A DNA stretch of 64,000 nucleotides from positions 868,001 through 932,000 of the forward strand of contig NZ_CP053828.1 in assembly GCF_013372165.1 (NCBI RefSeq), given 5' to 3'. Source of the stretch: Campylobacter hyointestinalis subsp. lawsonii (lineage in GTDB: Bacteria > Campylobacterota > Campylobacteria > Campylobacterales > Campylobacteraceae). The translations under genes and the position numbers were made by a program. Position 1 is the first letter of the stretch. Each line of letters begins with the position of its first letter. Below are positions 1-8,405 of this stretch, one piece after another. The notes beneath the pieces are model-generated. The model ran no database searches, had not been told where the DNA came from, and worked only from the letters and a program-made list of their open reading frames with translations.

Positions 1-498
1 GAAATTTATGAGCAAATAGCTACGTTTAATGGTGGAGATAGACTGCTTGAAAACTATAAAAAAAGTTTTCTTTTACCTAGTGGTAAGTTTAGTTTGCCAA
101 ACAACTTTTATTCTATTTATACTATTTTAGATGAGATTTTGGGCTTTGATGGAAAGTTATTTGACTTTGCTAGAGATTTTGGAGGCTCAAAAGGCGTTAG
201 GATAGACTATAAAATGAAAAGTAAAAATGAATTTGACGTCATTACTTTGATACGTTCTGCTATGAGTTTTAAATTAGCCGGGGCAGAGCCTAAAAATATT
301 AGTTTTGGTTGTTTTGAAAGTTTGGCTTTTTTTGTCAGTGATTTTGGCGATATCATCAAAGATGAGTTTGAATGTCAAAATTTCTTACTTAGTGGCGAAC
401 TTTTTGAGAGCAAAACTATAGCAAATTTAGTTTTAAAATATTCAAATTCAAACTATAAAACGAGATTTAGCGAGCAATACCCTCTTGAAATCTCTTAG
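1..498 (+). CDS. C-terminal part of a HydE-like hydrogenase accessory protein (5' end outside window)
   Basis: The frame is open from base 1 and closes just inside hypF, so only the last ~165 residues are visible; a TTG at 94 is an internal codon rather than a convincing start because homologous-looking sequence continues upstream of it. It overlaps hypF by 14 bp, so it is translationally coupled to the maturation operon. The visible part has no membrane segment and no cysteine cluster. Its position immediately before hypF matches the accessory hydE-type gene that ends the hydrogenase structural operon in Wolinella and Helicobacter; that assignment rests on context and a general impression of the sequence, not on a diagnostic motif. 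Confidence 0.5.
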   Translation, partial: EIYEQIATFNGGDRLLENYKKSFLLPSGKFSLPNNFYSIYTILDEILGFDGKLFDFARDFGGSKGVRIDYKMKSKNEFDVITLIRSAMSFKLAGAEPKNISFGCFESLAFFVSDFGDIIKDEFECQNFLLSGELFESKTIANLVLKYSNSNYKTRFSEQYPLEIS

Positions 499-2701
499 AA
501 TAGAAATTTTTGGTTTAGTTCAAGGTGTAGGTTTTCGTCCTTTTATATATAATCTTGCTCTTAGATTTGGGGTTTTTGGTAGAGTTTTTAACGACTGCGA
601 AGGCGTTAAAATAGATATTTACGCTAAAGATGAAATTTGCGATCAGTTTTGCAAGGCTATATTTGACGAACTTCCGCCACTTGCTAGGATTGATGATTTC
701 AAAGTACTACATAGTGAGCTTAAATTTGATACTTTTAAGATAGTAAATTCGCAATTTACCCAAAAACTAAACCCGATACTTCCTGATTTTGCTATTTGTG
801 ATGAGTGTAAAGCCGAGTTTTATGACCATACTAATCCGCGTTATCATCATCCGTTTATAAACTGTACTAATTGTGGCCCTAGATTTTCTATCATAAAATC
901 CTTGCCTTATGATCGTAAAAACACAACTATGATAAACTTTAAAATGTGCGATAAGTGCGAATATGAATATAAAAATCCGATTAATCGTCGCTATCACGCT
1001 CAGCCTATAGCTTGTAATGATTGCGGACCAAAAGTTTATTTAAAAGATATGAGTGAAGAGATTTTGGCTAAAAACAAAGAGGCGGTAAAACTATGTGCAG
1101 CTTGGCTAAAAAAAGGTAAAATCATAGCTATAAAAGGAATAGGTGGTTTTCATCTTGTTTGTAGAGCCGATGATAGCGAAGTTTTAAGAACTCTTAGACA
1201 AAAAAAACAGCGCCCAAGCAAACCATTTGCGCTTATGTGTAAAGATGAAAAAATGGCATTAAAATATGCTAAATTTAGTAAAAAAGAGTTAGAGCTTTTA
1301 AACTCAAACATTAAGCCTATAGTTTTAGCTTCAAATTTAAATGCTCTTCTAGAAGAGCTTGCGCCAGGACTTCAAAAAATAGGAATATTTTTAGCTCCTA
1401 CCGCTCTTCATCTACTGCTTTTTGAATATATAGATTTTCCTATCGTTGCAACTAGCGCAAATATCAGCGGCGAGCCTATCATTACAAATTCCATAGATAT
1501 AGTTAAAAAGCTAGGAGGCGTAGTTCATCTCATCCTTGACAATGATAGAGAGATCATAAATCCAAGTGATGATAGTATCGCTTTTTTTGCAGATGATAGA
1601 CTTCAATGGATACGTACTTCAAGGGGTATAAAACCAAAAATAATCCGTTCTAAATTTAGTCAAAAAGGCTGTTTTTTGGCTCTTGGCGGTGAGCTTAAAA
1701 ATCAATTTGCTATTTATAAAGATGGATTGATATTTAGCTCTGTTTATATCGGGGATTTAAAAAATATAGCTACTTTTGAAAGATTTCTAAATTTAGTTGA
1801 GAAATTTAGCCAAACTTATGATTTTAAATTTGACTTTATAGTCGGCGACTTGCATCCACATTTTTTACACACAAAGTATTTTGAAAAGCAAGGATTTAAG
1901 CTGTATAAAGCCCAACATCACTGGGCGCATTTACTTAGTGTAATGATAGAAAATGATATTAGCACTGAAGTACTTGGAGTAGCGTTTGATGGTACTGGAT
2001 ATGGCGATGATGGGAATATTTGGGGTGGAGAGCTGTTTTTATGTGATCAAAAGGGTTATAAAAGGATCTTACATTTTGATGAGTTTGAGCTTATAGGTGG
2101 CGATAAGGCTATCAAAAATATATATTATTTGGCTTATGCAATTCTTAGAAAGTACGATATCGATGCGCCGGAATTTAAAAGTAGATTTGATGAGAAAACT
2201 CTTTTAAATTTAGACAAGGTATTAAATCGCAATATAAATTTAGTAAAAACAAGCTCGCTTGGACGTATATTTGACGCATTTGCCTGTTTAGCTCTTAAGA
2301 TAGATACCATAAGTTACGATGCGCAGGCTGCTATGAGCTTAGAAGCTTTATATGATGAGAGTTTAGATATTTCATATAAATTTGAGATAGAAAATGACGT
2401 TATAACTTATAAAGACGTGTTTTTGAATGCTTTGAGTGGTAGCCCAAGAGTTTTGGCGACCGGGTTTATAAATGGTTTGGCAGATCTTATATTAAGCGTT
2501 GCGCTTATGTATAAAAAGCCGTTAGTTCTTAGTGGTGGAGTTTTTCAAAATAGAGCTTTACTAACTAAGACGATATCAAATTTAAAACAAGCGGGCATTA
2601 CGTTTTATCTACCAAAAGATGAGCCTGCAAATGACTCAGGACTAGCTATGGGGCAAATTTACTATGGTTTAAACTTTTTGGGTTATAATTCAAATAAATA
2701 G
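485..2701 (+). CDS. hypF: Carbamoyltransferase HypF, hydrogenase maturation
   Basis: HypF converts carbamoyl phosphate to carbamoyl-AMP and passes the carbamoyl group to HypE, the source of the cyanide ligands of NiFe-hydrogenase. All four family modules are visible in 738 residues: an acylphosphatase-like N-terminus with VQGVGFRPF (about 12-20), two zinc-finger-like Cys4 units (C105/C108 with C127/C130, C155/C158 with C177/C180), a YrdC-like domain from about 200 to 385 (KGIGGFHLVC, TSANISGEP), and a Kae1-like C-terminal domain (HHWAH, FDGTGYGDDG, GGVFQNRAL). The start is a TTG inside the end of the preceding gene. nikR follows after 12 nt. Full length with all motifs intact. Confidence 0.97.
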   Translation: MKSLRIEIFGLVQGVGFRPFIYNLALRFGVFGRVFNDCEGVKIDIYAKDEICDQFCKAIFDELPPLARIDDFKVLHSELKFDTFKIVNSQFTQKLNPILPDFAICDECKAEFYDHTNPRYHHPFINCTNCGPRFSIIKSLPYDRKNTTMINFKMCDKCEYEYKNPINRRYHAQPIACNDCGPKVYLKDMSEEILAKNKEAVKLCAAWLKKGKIIAIKGIGGFHLVCRADDSEVLRTLRQKKQRPSKPFALMCKDEKMALKYAKFSKKELELLNSNIKPIVLASNLNALLEELAPGLQKIGIFLAPTALHLLLFEYIDFPIVATSANISGEPIITNSIDIVKKLGGVVHLILDNDREIINPSDDSIAFFADDRLQWIRTSRGIKPKIIRSKFSQKGCFLALGGELKNQFAIYKDGLIFSSVYIGDLKNIATFERFLNLVEKFSQTYDFKFDFIVGDLHPHFLHTKYFEKQGFKLYKAQHHWAHLLSVMIENDISTEVLGVAFDGTGYGDDGNIWGGELFLCDQKGYKRILHFDEFELIGGDKAIKNIYYLAYAILRKYDIDAPEFKSRFDEKTLLNLDKVLNRNINLVKTSSLGRIFDAFACLALKIDTISYDAQAAMSLEALYDESLDISYKFEIENDVITYKDVFLNALSGSPRVLATGFINGLADLILSVALMYKKPLVLSGGVFQNRALLTKTISNLKQAGITFYLPKDEPANDSGLAMGQIYYGLNFLGYNSNK

Positions 2702-2713
2702 TAAAAAGGTTGT

Positions 2714-3139
2714 ATGATGGATAAAGAAGATAAGATTATAAGATTTAGTGTCTCTTTGCCAGAAGAGCTTTTGGGCGAATTAGACAAGATGATAAAGACA
2801 AAAAATTACGCTAGTAGAAGCGAATTTACTAGAGATCTTATCAGAGAAAAGATAGTACAAGATAGCTGGTCAAATGAAAAAGAAGACCTTATAGGTGTCC
2901 TTAGTATAGTTTATGATCATCATCAAAGTGGTCTAATGACTAAAAAAATGAGTATAGAACATGATGCTAATGTAAATATTATATGTACAAATCATATTCA
3001 TATAGATCATCATAATTGTCTAGAAAATATGGTTTTAAAAGGTAAAGCCAAAGAAGTAGAGATTTTTAGCGACAGAATTGCTGGTCTTAAAGGTGTTAAG
3101 TTTTCAAAACTTGCTAGGGTAGCAGTGCCAAAACATTAA
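2714..3139 (+). CDS. nikR: Nickel-responsive transcriptional regulator NikR
   Basis: A 141-residue ribbon-helix-helix repressor with a C-terminal ACT-like nickel domain. The N-terminal [11 protein letters not shown] strand-helix is the DNA-binding part. H83, H94, H96 and C102 have the same spacing as the square-planar nickel ligands of Helicobacter NikR (H88, H99, H101, C107), so the high-affinity site looks intact. Two adjacent ATG codons (2714, 2717) are both possible starts. It lies 12 nt after hypF and 22 nt before hypB, so it is probably cotranscribed with the nickel-insertion genes HypA and HypB. Its own operator was not identified. Confidence 0.93.
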   Translation: MMDKEDKIIRFSVSLPEELLGELDKMIKTKNYASRSEFTRDLIREKIVQDSWSNEKEDLIGVLSIVYDHHQSGLMTKKMSIEHDANVNIICTNHIHIDHHNCLENMVLKGKAKEVEIFSDRIAGLKGVKFSKLARVAVPKH

Positions 3140-3161
3140 ATATAAATTCAAAGGAGAAAAT

Positions 3162-3893
3162 ATGTGTAAAGATTGCGGTTGTAGCATGGGAAACCATAGC
3201 AATCACGACCATACTCATAATCACGACCATCCAGCTTTAAATGAGAAAAAGACGATAGAAGTAGTAACCAAAATATTACAGGAAAATGACCACGAAGCTG
3301 CTCATAATAGAGCGCATTTAGACGAATATGGGCTATTGTGTCTGAATTTGATGAGTAGCCCAGGAGCGGGGAAAACCACGCTTTTAGAAGCTACTATAAA
3401 ATCAAGTGGGCTAAGAGTTGGGGTAGTTGAGGGGGATTTAGAGACAAATAAAGACGCCAATCGCATTATAAACGCAGGCGGCAAGGCTCATCAGATTAGC
3501 ACCGGTCAAACTTGTCATTTAGATGCTTTTATGGTACATAATGGCTTACACCACTTGCCGCTTAAAGAGCTTGATTTGGTATTTATAGAAAATGTTGGAA
3601 ATTTAGTTTGCCCAGCTAGTTATGATGTGGGAGCTCACCTTAATGCTGTCTTAATCAGTGTGCCAGAAGGAAGCGATAAGGTGGCTAAATATCCTGTTAT
3701 GTTTAGAGCAGCTGATATAGTGGTTATAACGAAAACTTCGCTATTAGAGCATTTTGATTTTGATATTAATGAGGTGAAAAAAGAGGCTAAAAAGCTAAAT
3801 CCAAAAGTTGATATCATAGAAGTTGATAGCAAAACGGGTCTTGGCATAGATAAGTGGATAAATTATTTAAAAATGAAAAAGGAATTAAAATAA
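3162..3893 (+). CDS. hypB: Hydrogenase nickel incorporation GTPase HypB
   Basis: HypB is the SIMIBI-class GTPase that works with HypA to deliver nickel to the hydrogenase large subunit. The 243-residue protein starts with the CxxCGC high-affinity nickel motif, followed by a His/Asp-rich stretch (about residues 11-23) that could store nickel. The P-loop SPGAGKTT is at about 66-73, and the metal-switch cysteines lie in GQTCHL and NLVCPASYDVG. A strong AAGGAG site precedes the ATG. The stop overlaps the hypC start by one base (TAATG), indicating translational coupling. Confidence 0.97.
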   Translation: MCKDCGCSMGNHSNHDHTHNHDHPALNEKKTIEVVTKILQENDHEAAHNRAHLDEYGLLCLNLMSSPGAGKTTLLEATIKSSGLRVGVVEGDLETNKDANRIINAGGKAHQISTGQTCHLDAFMVHNGLHHLPLKELDLVFIENVGNLVCPASYDVGAHLNAVLISVPEGSDKVAKYPVMFRAADIVVITKTSLLEHFDFDINEVKKEAKKLNPKVDIIEVDSKTGLGIDKWINYLKMKKELK

Positions 3894-4171
3894 TGTGCCT
3901 TAGCATACCTTCAAAAGTGATATCAATAGATGAGAATAATTTTGCTATAGTCGATACTATGGGAGTTAGGCGTGGGGTGAGCTTGGACTTGATAGCTGAG
4001 CCTGTAAAAGTAGGGGATTATGTGCTGATACATGTAGGCTTCGCGATGGAGAAGATAGATACCAAATACGCCTTAGAGAGCTTAGAGATTTATAAGCAGA
4101 TCGCAGATGATATGAATAACGGCAAAATACCAGCCGATGAAGGCGATATGGGCTTAGTGGCATTGAAGTAG
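3893..4171 (+). CDS. hypC: Hydrogenase maturation chaperone HypC
   Basis: HypC is a small chaperone that shuttles the Fe(CN)2CO unit between HypD and the hydrogenase large subunit. The mature N-terminus must be Met-Cys, because Cys2 is the functional residue; that fixes the start at 3893 (MCLSIPSKV), 39 nt downstream of an earlier in-frame ATG. AAGGA lies just upstream, inside hypB. The protein has 92 residues, normal for the family. In other genomes hypD usually follows directly; here a restriction-modification pair begins 6 nt after the stop. Confidence 0.96.
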   Translation: MCLSIPSKVISIDENNFAIVDTMGVRRGVSLDLIAEPVKVGDYVLIHVGFAMEKIDTKYALESLEIYKQIADDMNNGKIPADEGDMGLVALK

Positions 4172-4177
4172 AGATTG

Positions 4178-5206
4178 ATGTTTAAAAGTATTGAGTTATT
4201 TGCTGGTGGCGGAGGTATGGCTCTTGGATTAGAAAGAGCCGGTTTTGCTCATATAGGTTTGATAGAAATAGATAAATCATCTGTTAAAACTTTATTGGCA
4301 AATAAACCCAATTGGAATGTTATTTGTGATGATATTAGCGTGATTTCTAGCAGAGATTTAGAAAAAGAATTTAATATAAAAAGTGGTGAATTAGATTTAC
4401 TCTCAGGCGGTGCGCCTTGTCAGAGCTTTAGTTATGCTGGCAAGAGGCTTGGGCTTGAAGATGCTAGAGGGACGCTCTTTTATCATTATGCTTTGTTTTT
4501 AAAAAAATTACAGCCTAAAATGTTTTTGTTTGAAAATGTAAAAGGACTTTTAACGCACGATAAAGGCAAGACTTTTAAAATAATTTGTGATATTTTTTGC
4601 GAACAAGGCTATAATATAGAATATAAAGTGCTAAATGCGCTTGATTATGGTGTGGCGCAAAAAAGAGAGCGATTGATTGTAGTTGGAATTAGAAAAGATT
4701 TGCAAGGTAAGGTGTTTTTTGCTTTTCCTAAAAAGCACGATAAGAAGCTGGTTTTAAGAGATATTTTACAAAATGTCCCAAAAAGCCAGTGCGCTAAATA
4801 CTCAGAGCAAAAAGCGGCTGTTTTTGCTCTTGTGCCTGCTGGTGGGTATTGGCGTGATATAGACCCAAATATAGCAAAAGAGTATATGAAAACTTGCTGG
4901 GATATGGCTGGTGGCAGAACTGGAATTCTAAGGCGACTTAGCTTTGATGAGCCAAGCCTAACTGTGCTTACAACACCGCAAATGAAACAAACTGACAGGT
5001 GCCATCCAAGCGAAATTAGACCATTTAGTGTAAGAGAAAATGCCAGAATTCAGTCTTTTCCAGATGAGTGGGAGTTTTGTGGCTCTATGGCAGAACAATA
5101 CAAACAAATCGGCAATGCTGTGCCTGTAAAACTAGCATATGAAGTGGGTAAAGAAATAATTAAGTCATTAAATGGAGAAACGAAGTGGGGCGAGAGTTTA
5201 TTTTAG
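4178..5206 (+). CDS. C5-cytosine DNA methyltransferase of a type II R-M system
   Basis: The enzyme methylates the C5 position of cytosine and protects DNA from its partner endonuclease. Motifs appear in canonical order: motif I FAGGGGMALG (8-17), motif IV PCQ with catalytic C81, motif VI ENV (119-121), motif VIII QKRERL (161-166), a variable region that would include the target-recognition domain, then motifs IX/X (RIQSFP, QIGNAVP). ATG at 4178 gives 342 residues; a TTG one codon earlier is possible. It starts 6 nt after hypC and overlaps the endonuclease gene by 22 bp. The partner's family suggests GGNCC as target, but the methyltransferase alone does not prove this. Confidence 0.95.
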   Translation: MFKSIELFAGGGGMALGLERAGFAHIGLIEIDKSSVKTLLANKPNWNVICDDISVISSRDLEKEFNIKSGELDLLSGGAPCQSFSYAGKRLGLEDARGTLFYHYALFLKKLQPKMFLFENVKGLLTHDKGKTFKIICDIFCEQGYNIEYKVLNALDYGVAQKRERLIVVGIRKDLQGKVFFAFPKKHDKKLVLRDILQNVPKSQCAKYSEQKAAVFALVPAGGYWRDIDPNIAKEYMKTCWDMAGGRTGILRRLSFDEPSLTVLTTPQMKQTDRCHPSEIRPFSVRENARIQSFPDEWEFCGSMAEQYKQIGNAVPVKLAYEVGKEIIKSLNGETKWGESLF

Positions 5207-5940
5207 ACTTTATATCAAAAACAGACTTTGAAAAACATGTTTTGCAGACTTTAAACGAGTATCAAGAAGTGCTAAAAAGCATTGATTTAAGCAAATTTAA
5301 CTCAAATATAATTGACCCTATAAAATTGCTTTTTGATAAAAATATTTATGCTAAAAGTTATGAAGAAATTATAGCCTTAGAGCTACAAAGACAAAGAGAT
5401 AAGTCAAATAATAACTCTATTGGATATTTTCATCAAAATATTTTTAAATATATTAAAGGTTGCGAAGTTCCAAAAAGTGGCTGGGATATAGTATTTAAAG
5501 GCGAAAAAAACTCATATTTTGTTGAGCTAAAAAATAAACACAATACAATGAATAGCTCATCAAGCCAAAAAACCTTTATGAAAATGCAAAATCATCTTTT
5601 AAATTCTAAAAATTCCAAAGATATTTGCGCCCTTGTAGAAGTAATAGCTAAAAAATCAGCAAATGAGCCTTGGGTTATTAGCCTTGATGGACAAAGGCAA
5701 GCTAAAAATGAGAAATTACGCAGAATTTCTATTGATAAATTTTACGAAATTATAACAGGTGATAAAGTGGCTTTTAAAAAAATGTGCGAACAATTACCTA
5801 AAACTATAGAAAAACTACTAAAGCAAAACTTGCATTTGCAACTACAAAAAGATAGCGTTTATGAAGAGATTAAAGATCTTGATAATGATATTTTGATGGC
5901 TCTTTATAAGTTAGCCTTTAACACATATGAGGGTTTTTAA
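5185..5940 (+). CDS. Eco47II/Sau96I-type restriction endonuclease
   Basis: This 251-residue protein resembles the Eco47II endonuclease family (PF09553), whose characterised members cut GGNCC. Family hallmarks recalled from known members are visible: NIIDPIKL, GYFHQNIFKYI, VELKNKHNTMNSSSSQ and EVIAKKS. A PD-(D/E)xK-type active site can be proposed as D101 (GWDIVF) with E114-x-K116 (VELK). The start is GTG with GGAG about 8 nt upstream, inside the methyltransferase gene. Its TAA overlaps the hypD ATG by one base. It is full length with no frameshift, so probably active. Confidence 0.88.
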   Translation: MGREFILDFISKTDFEKHVLQTLNEYQEVLKSIDLSKFNSNIIDPIKLLFDKNIYAKSYEEIIALELQRQRDKSNNNSIGYFHQNIFKYIKGCEVPKSGWDIVFKGEKNSYFVELKNKHNTMNSSSSQKTFMKMQNHLLNSKNSKDICALVEVIAKKSANEPWVISLDGQRQAKNEKLRRISIDKFYEIITGDKVAFKKMCEQLPKTIEKLLKQNLHLQLQKDSVYEEIKDLDNDILMALYKLAFNTYEGF

Positions 5941-7028
5941 TGGATTTGATAAATAGTTTTAGAGATAAAGATAAGATTTTAGCCTTAAGCCAGATAATTA
6001 AGCAAAGAAGCAAAAGGCCATTAAATATCATGGAAATTTGCGGCGGTCATACTCATAGTATTATGAAATTCGGTATCCCTGAACTCGTTGGTAAATATGT
6101 AAATTTCATCCATGGCCCAGGATGCCCAGTTTGTGTAATGCCAAAAACTAGGATAGATGAAGCTATAAAACTTGCTAGTTTTGATGGTGTGATATTTTGT
6201 ACTTTAGCTGATATGTTAAGAGTGCCTGGAAGCAAAACTAGTCTTATGAAGCTAAGAGGCGAAGGGCATGATATAAGAGCTCTTTATACGCCTCTTGATA
6301 CTTTAAGTATCGCTGAAAAAAATCCAGATAAAAAAGTTGTATTTTTTGCTATAGGATTTGAGACTACTACTCCTATGACTGCGGTTTTAATACAAAAAAC
6401 TATAGAACTAGGTCTAAAAAATATCTTTTTTCATATAAATCATGTCACAGTCCCAGCACCAGTAAGGGCTATAATGAGTGATAAAGATGTGAAAATCGAT
6501 GCGTTTTTGGGTCCTAGTCATGTGAGCGTGATTACTGGTAGTAAAATTTATGAAGAGTTAGCAAATGAGTTTAAAACGCCTATTGCGGTGAGCGGATTTG
6601 AGCCTTTGGATCTTATGGATAGTATATTAAATTTAGTCAATCAGCATGAAAATGGCACTCATAAGGTCTATAATGAGTATGCTAGAGTGGTTAGCAAAGA
6701 TGGTAATTTAAAGGCCAAAGAGCTAATAGAGCGTTATTTTGAGCCTTGTGATTTTGAGTGGAGAGGGCTAGGCGAGATACCAAAAAGTGGTATGAAGCTA
6801 AAAGACGAGTTTAGCTATTTAGACGCTAGAGTTAAATTTGATTGCAGTGTGCAAAGCACAGGAGAAAATAGAGCTTGTATATGTGGCAAGATACTTCGAG
6901 GTCTTGCTAAGCCGTATGATTGCAAAGTTTTTGGCAAGGTGTGTAATCCGCAAAATCCTATAGGAAGCTGTATGGTTAGTAGCGAGGGCGCTTGTGCGGC
7001 TTATTATAAATACGCTAAAAGGGTATAA
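5940..7028 (+). CDS. hypD: Hydrogenase maturation protein HypD
   Basis: HypD is the iron-sulfur scaffold on which, together with HypC, the Fe(CN)2CO unit is assembled. The 362-residue protein shows the invariant CGGHTH (C34), GPGCPVC (C62, C65) and the C-terminal cysteine set (SVQSTGENRACICG, VFGKVCNP, IGSCMVSSEGAC) that binds the 4Fe-4S cluster. Its ATG overlaps the endonuclease stop (TAATG), so translation now depends on the inserted R-M gene rather than on hypC. GAGG lies about 8 nt upstream, within the endonuclease gene. hypE follows without a gap. Confidence 0.97.
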   Translation: MDLINSFRDKDKILALSQIIKQRSKRPLNIMEICGGHTHSIMKFGIPELVGKYVNFIHGPGCPVCVMPKTRIDEAIKLASFDGVIFCTLADMLRVPGSKTSLMKLRGEGHDIRALYTPLDTLSIAEKNPDKKVVFFAIGFETTTPMTAVLIQKTIELGLKNIFFHINHVTVPAPVRAIMSDKDVKIDAFLGPSHVSVITGSKIYEELANEFKTPIAVSGFEPLDLMDSILNLVNQHENGTHKVYNEYARVVSKDGNLKAKELIERYFEPCDFEWRGLGEIPKSGMKLKDEFSYLDARVKFDCSVQSTGENRACICGKILRGLAKPYDCKVFGKVCNPQNPIGSCMVSSEGACAAYYKYAKRV

Positions 7029-8021
7029 ATGCAAAAAATCATGCTAAGCCATGGTGGTGGCGGTGAAGAGATGAATAAACTCATAAATGGGTTGATTTTT
7101 AAGATTTTTGATAATGAAATTTTGGCTCAAAGCAATGATAGTGCGATTTTAAATTTAAGTGGTAAAATAGCCTTTAGCACCGATAGCTTCGTAGTAAGCC
7201 CTATTAAATTTCCAGGTGGCGATATCGGTAAAATCGCAGTTTGCGGGACGATAAATGACCTAGCAATGGTAGGGGCAAAGCCTGGGTATATTAGTTGTGC
7301 TTTGATTATAGAAGAGGGGCTTGGTATTGATGAGCTTAAAGATATTTTAAATAGTATGAAAAGCACGGCTGATGAGGCTGGAGTGGCTATAGTTTGCGGT
7401 GATACTAAGGTAGTTAGCAAGGGGAGTTGTGATAAGATTTTTATCAATACTTCAGGTGTCGGAGAGATAGTAACTGAAAATATCGAAGTAAAAAATTTAA
7501 AAGTAGGGGCAAAGATCTTAGTCAGTGGAGATATCGGAAGACATGGAGCAGTCGTGCTTGCTAGCCGTGAAGAACTATCTTTGCAAAGTGAGTTAAAAAG
7601 TGACTGCAAAGCACTAAAAAATGTTGTTTTAGAGATACTTGGTTGTGGTATAAAACCTCAATGCATGAGAGATGCTACAAGGGGAGGAATCTCTGCTGTG
7701 TTAAATGAGTGGGCGAATTTCAAAGGATTTGAGCTAAAGATCTATGAAGAAAAGATAAAGATCAAAGATGAAGTTAGTGGAATTTGCGAACTTCTTGGTT
7801 TTGAGCCTTATGAACTTGCTAATGAGGGGACTTTTGTCATAGCAGTAGATCCTAAAGACGAAGAAAAAACGCTTGAGATTTTGCGTAAATTTGACGAAAA
7901 TGCAAACACTATAGGCGAGGTTGTAAGCGATAAAAAAACAGGTGTGATAATAGAAAATATTTATGGCTCAAGTAGGTATTTAGAAGTACCAAAAGGTGAG
8001 CTTTTACCGAGAATTTGTTAA
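7029..8021 (+). CDS. hypE: Hydrogenase maturation protein HypE
   Basis: HypE dehydrates the carbamoyl group received from HypF on its C-terminal cysteine to a thiocyanate, which becomes the cyanide ligand. It belongs to the PurM-like ATP-binding family. The 330 residues end in PRIC, the conserved C-terminal cysteine tail, and begin with the SHGGGGEEM glycine-rich motif. It starts directly at the end of hypD and is followed after 9 nt by hypA. Confidence 0.97.
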   Translation: MQKIMLSHGGGGEEMNKLINGLIFKIFDNEILAQSNDSAILNLSGKIAFSTDSFVVSPIKFPGGDIGKIAVCGTINDLAMVGAKPGYISCALIIEEGLGIDELKDILNSMKSTADEAGVAIVCGDTKVVSKGSCDKIFINTSGVGEIVTENIEVKNLKVGAKILVSGDIGRHGAVVLASREELSLQSELKSDCKALKNVVLEILGCGIKPQCMRDATRGGISAVLNEWANFKGFELKIYEEKIKIKDEVSGICELLGFEPYELANEGTFVIAVDPKDEEKTLEILRKFDENANTIGEVVSDKKTGVIIENIYGSSRYLEVPKGELLPRIC

Positions 8022-8030
8022 AGGAAGATA

Positions 8031-8372
8031 ATGCACGAGTTAGCCATAGTTCAAGATCTTTTTAAGCTTTGTGAAACAAATGCTATGAAAAATAACGCTA
8101 GAAAAGTGACAAGAGTAGAAGTCCAAATAGGCAGGCTTAGTGGTGTTGAGCCACACTATTTAGAGAGTGCGTTTGATGCATTTAAGATAAATACTATCTG
8201 CAGTGACGCAAAGCTTGTCATTGGCACACAAGACGTTATTGTAAAATGCAGTGGTTGTGGTTTTGAAGGAGCACTCTTAGAAAATAACTTTTTATGCCCA
8301 AAATGCGGTGAAAATAAGCTTGATGTTGTAGCTGGTGAGGATATGTATTTGATGCGTCTTGAGATGGAATAG
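8031..8372 (+). CDS. hypA: Hydrogenase/urease nickel chaperone HypA
   Basis: HypA inserts nickel with HypB. The N-terminal MHE supplies the nickel site (H2), and a Cys4 zinc site is formed by C73, C76, C89 and C92 (CSGCG, CPKCG). At 113 residues it has the usual family length. AAGGA lies upstream. It is the last gene of the operon: a 9-bp hairpin covers its stop codon and the convergent AsmA-like gene ends 34 bp further on. No urease genes are visible in this window. Confidence 0.96.
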   Translation: MHELAIVQDLFKLCETNAMKNNARKVTRVEVQIGRLSGVEPHYLESAFDAFKINTICSDAKLVIGTQDVIVKCSGCGFEGALLENNFLCPKCGENKLDVVAGEDMYLMRLEME

Positions 8373-8382
8373 TTTCCATCTC
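8361..8382 (+). terminator. Hairpin over the hypA stop codon, probable terminator
   Basis: GAGATGGAA and TTCCATCTC pair over 9 bp around the 4-nt loop TAGT that contains part of the hypA TAG. It sits in the 33-bp gap between convergent genes. No strong T-run follows on either strand, so it may act bidirectionally or mainly protect the 3' end. Confidence 0.55.
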
Positions 8383-8405
8383 TAACCTATCATTTTGTTT
8401 CTGAA

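Noticed and set aside
7127-7609. 160-codon open frame on the minus strand inside hypE
   Set aside because: Lies entirely antisense to a clear hypE, has Ser/Thr/Leu-rich mirror composition and no ribosome binding site.
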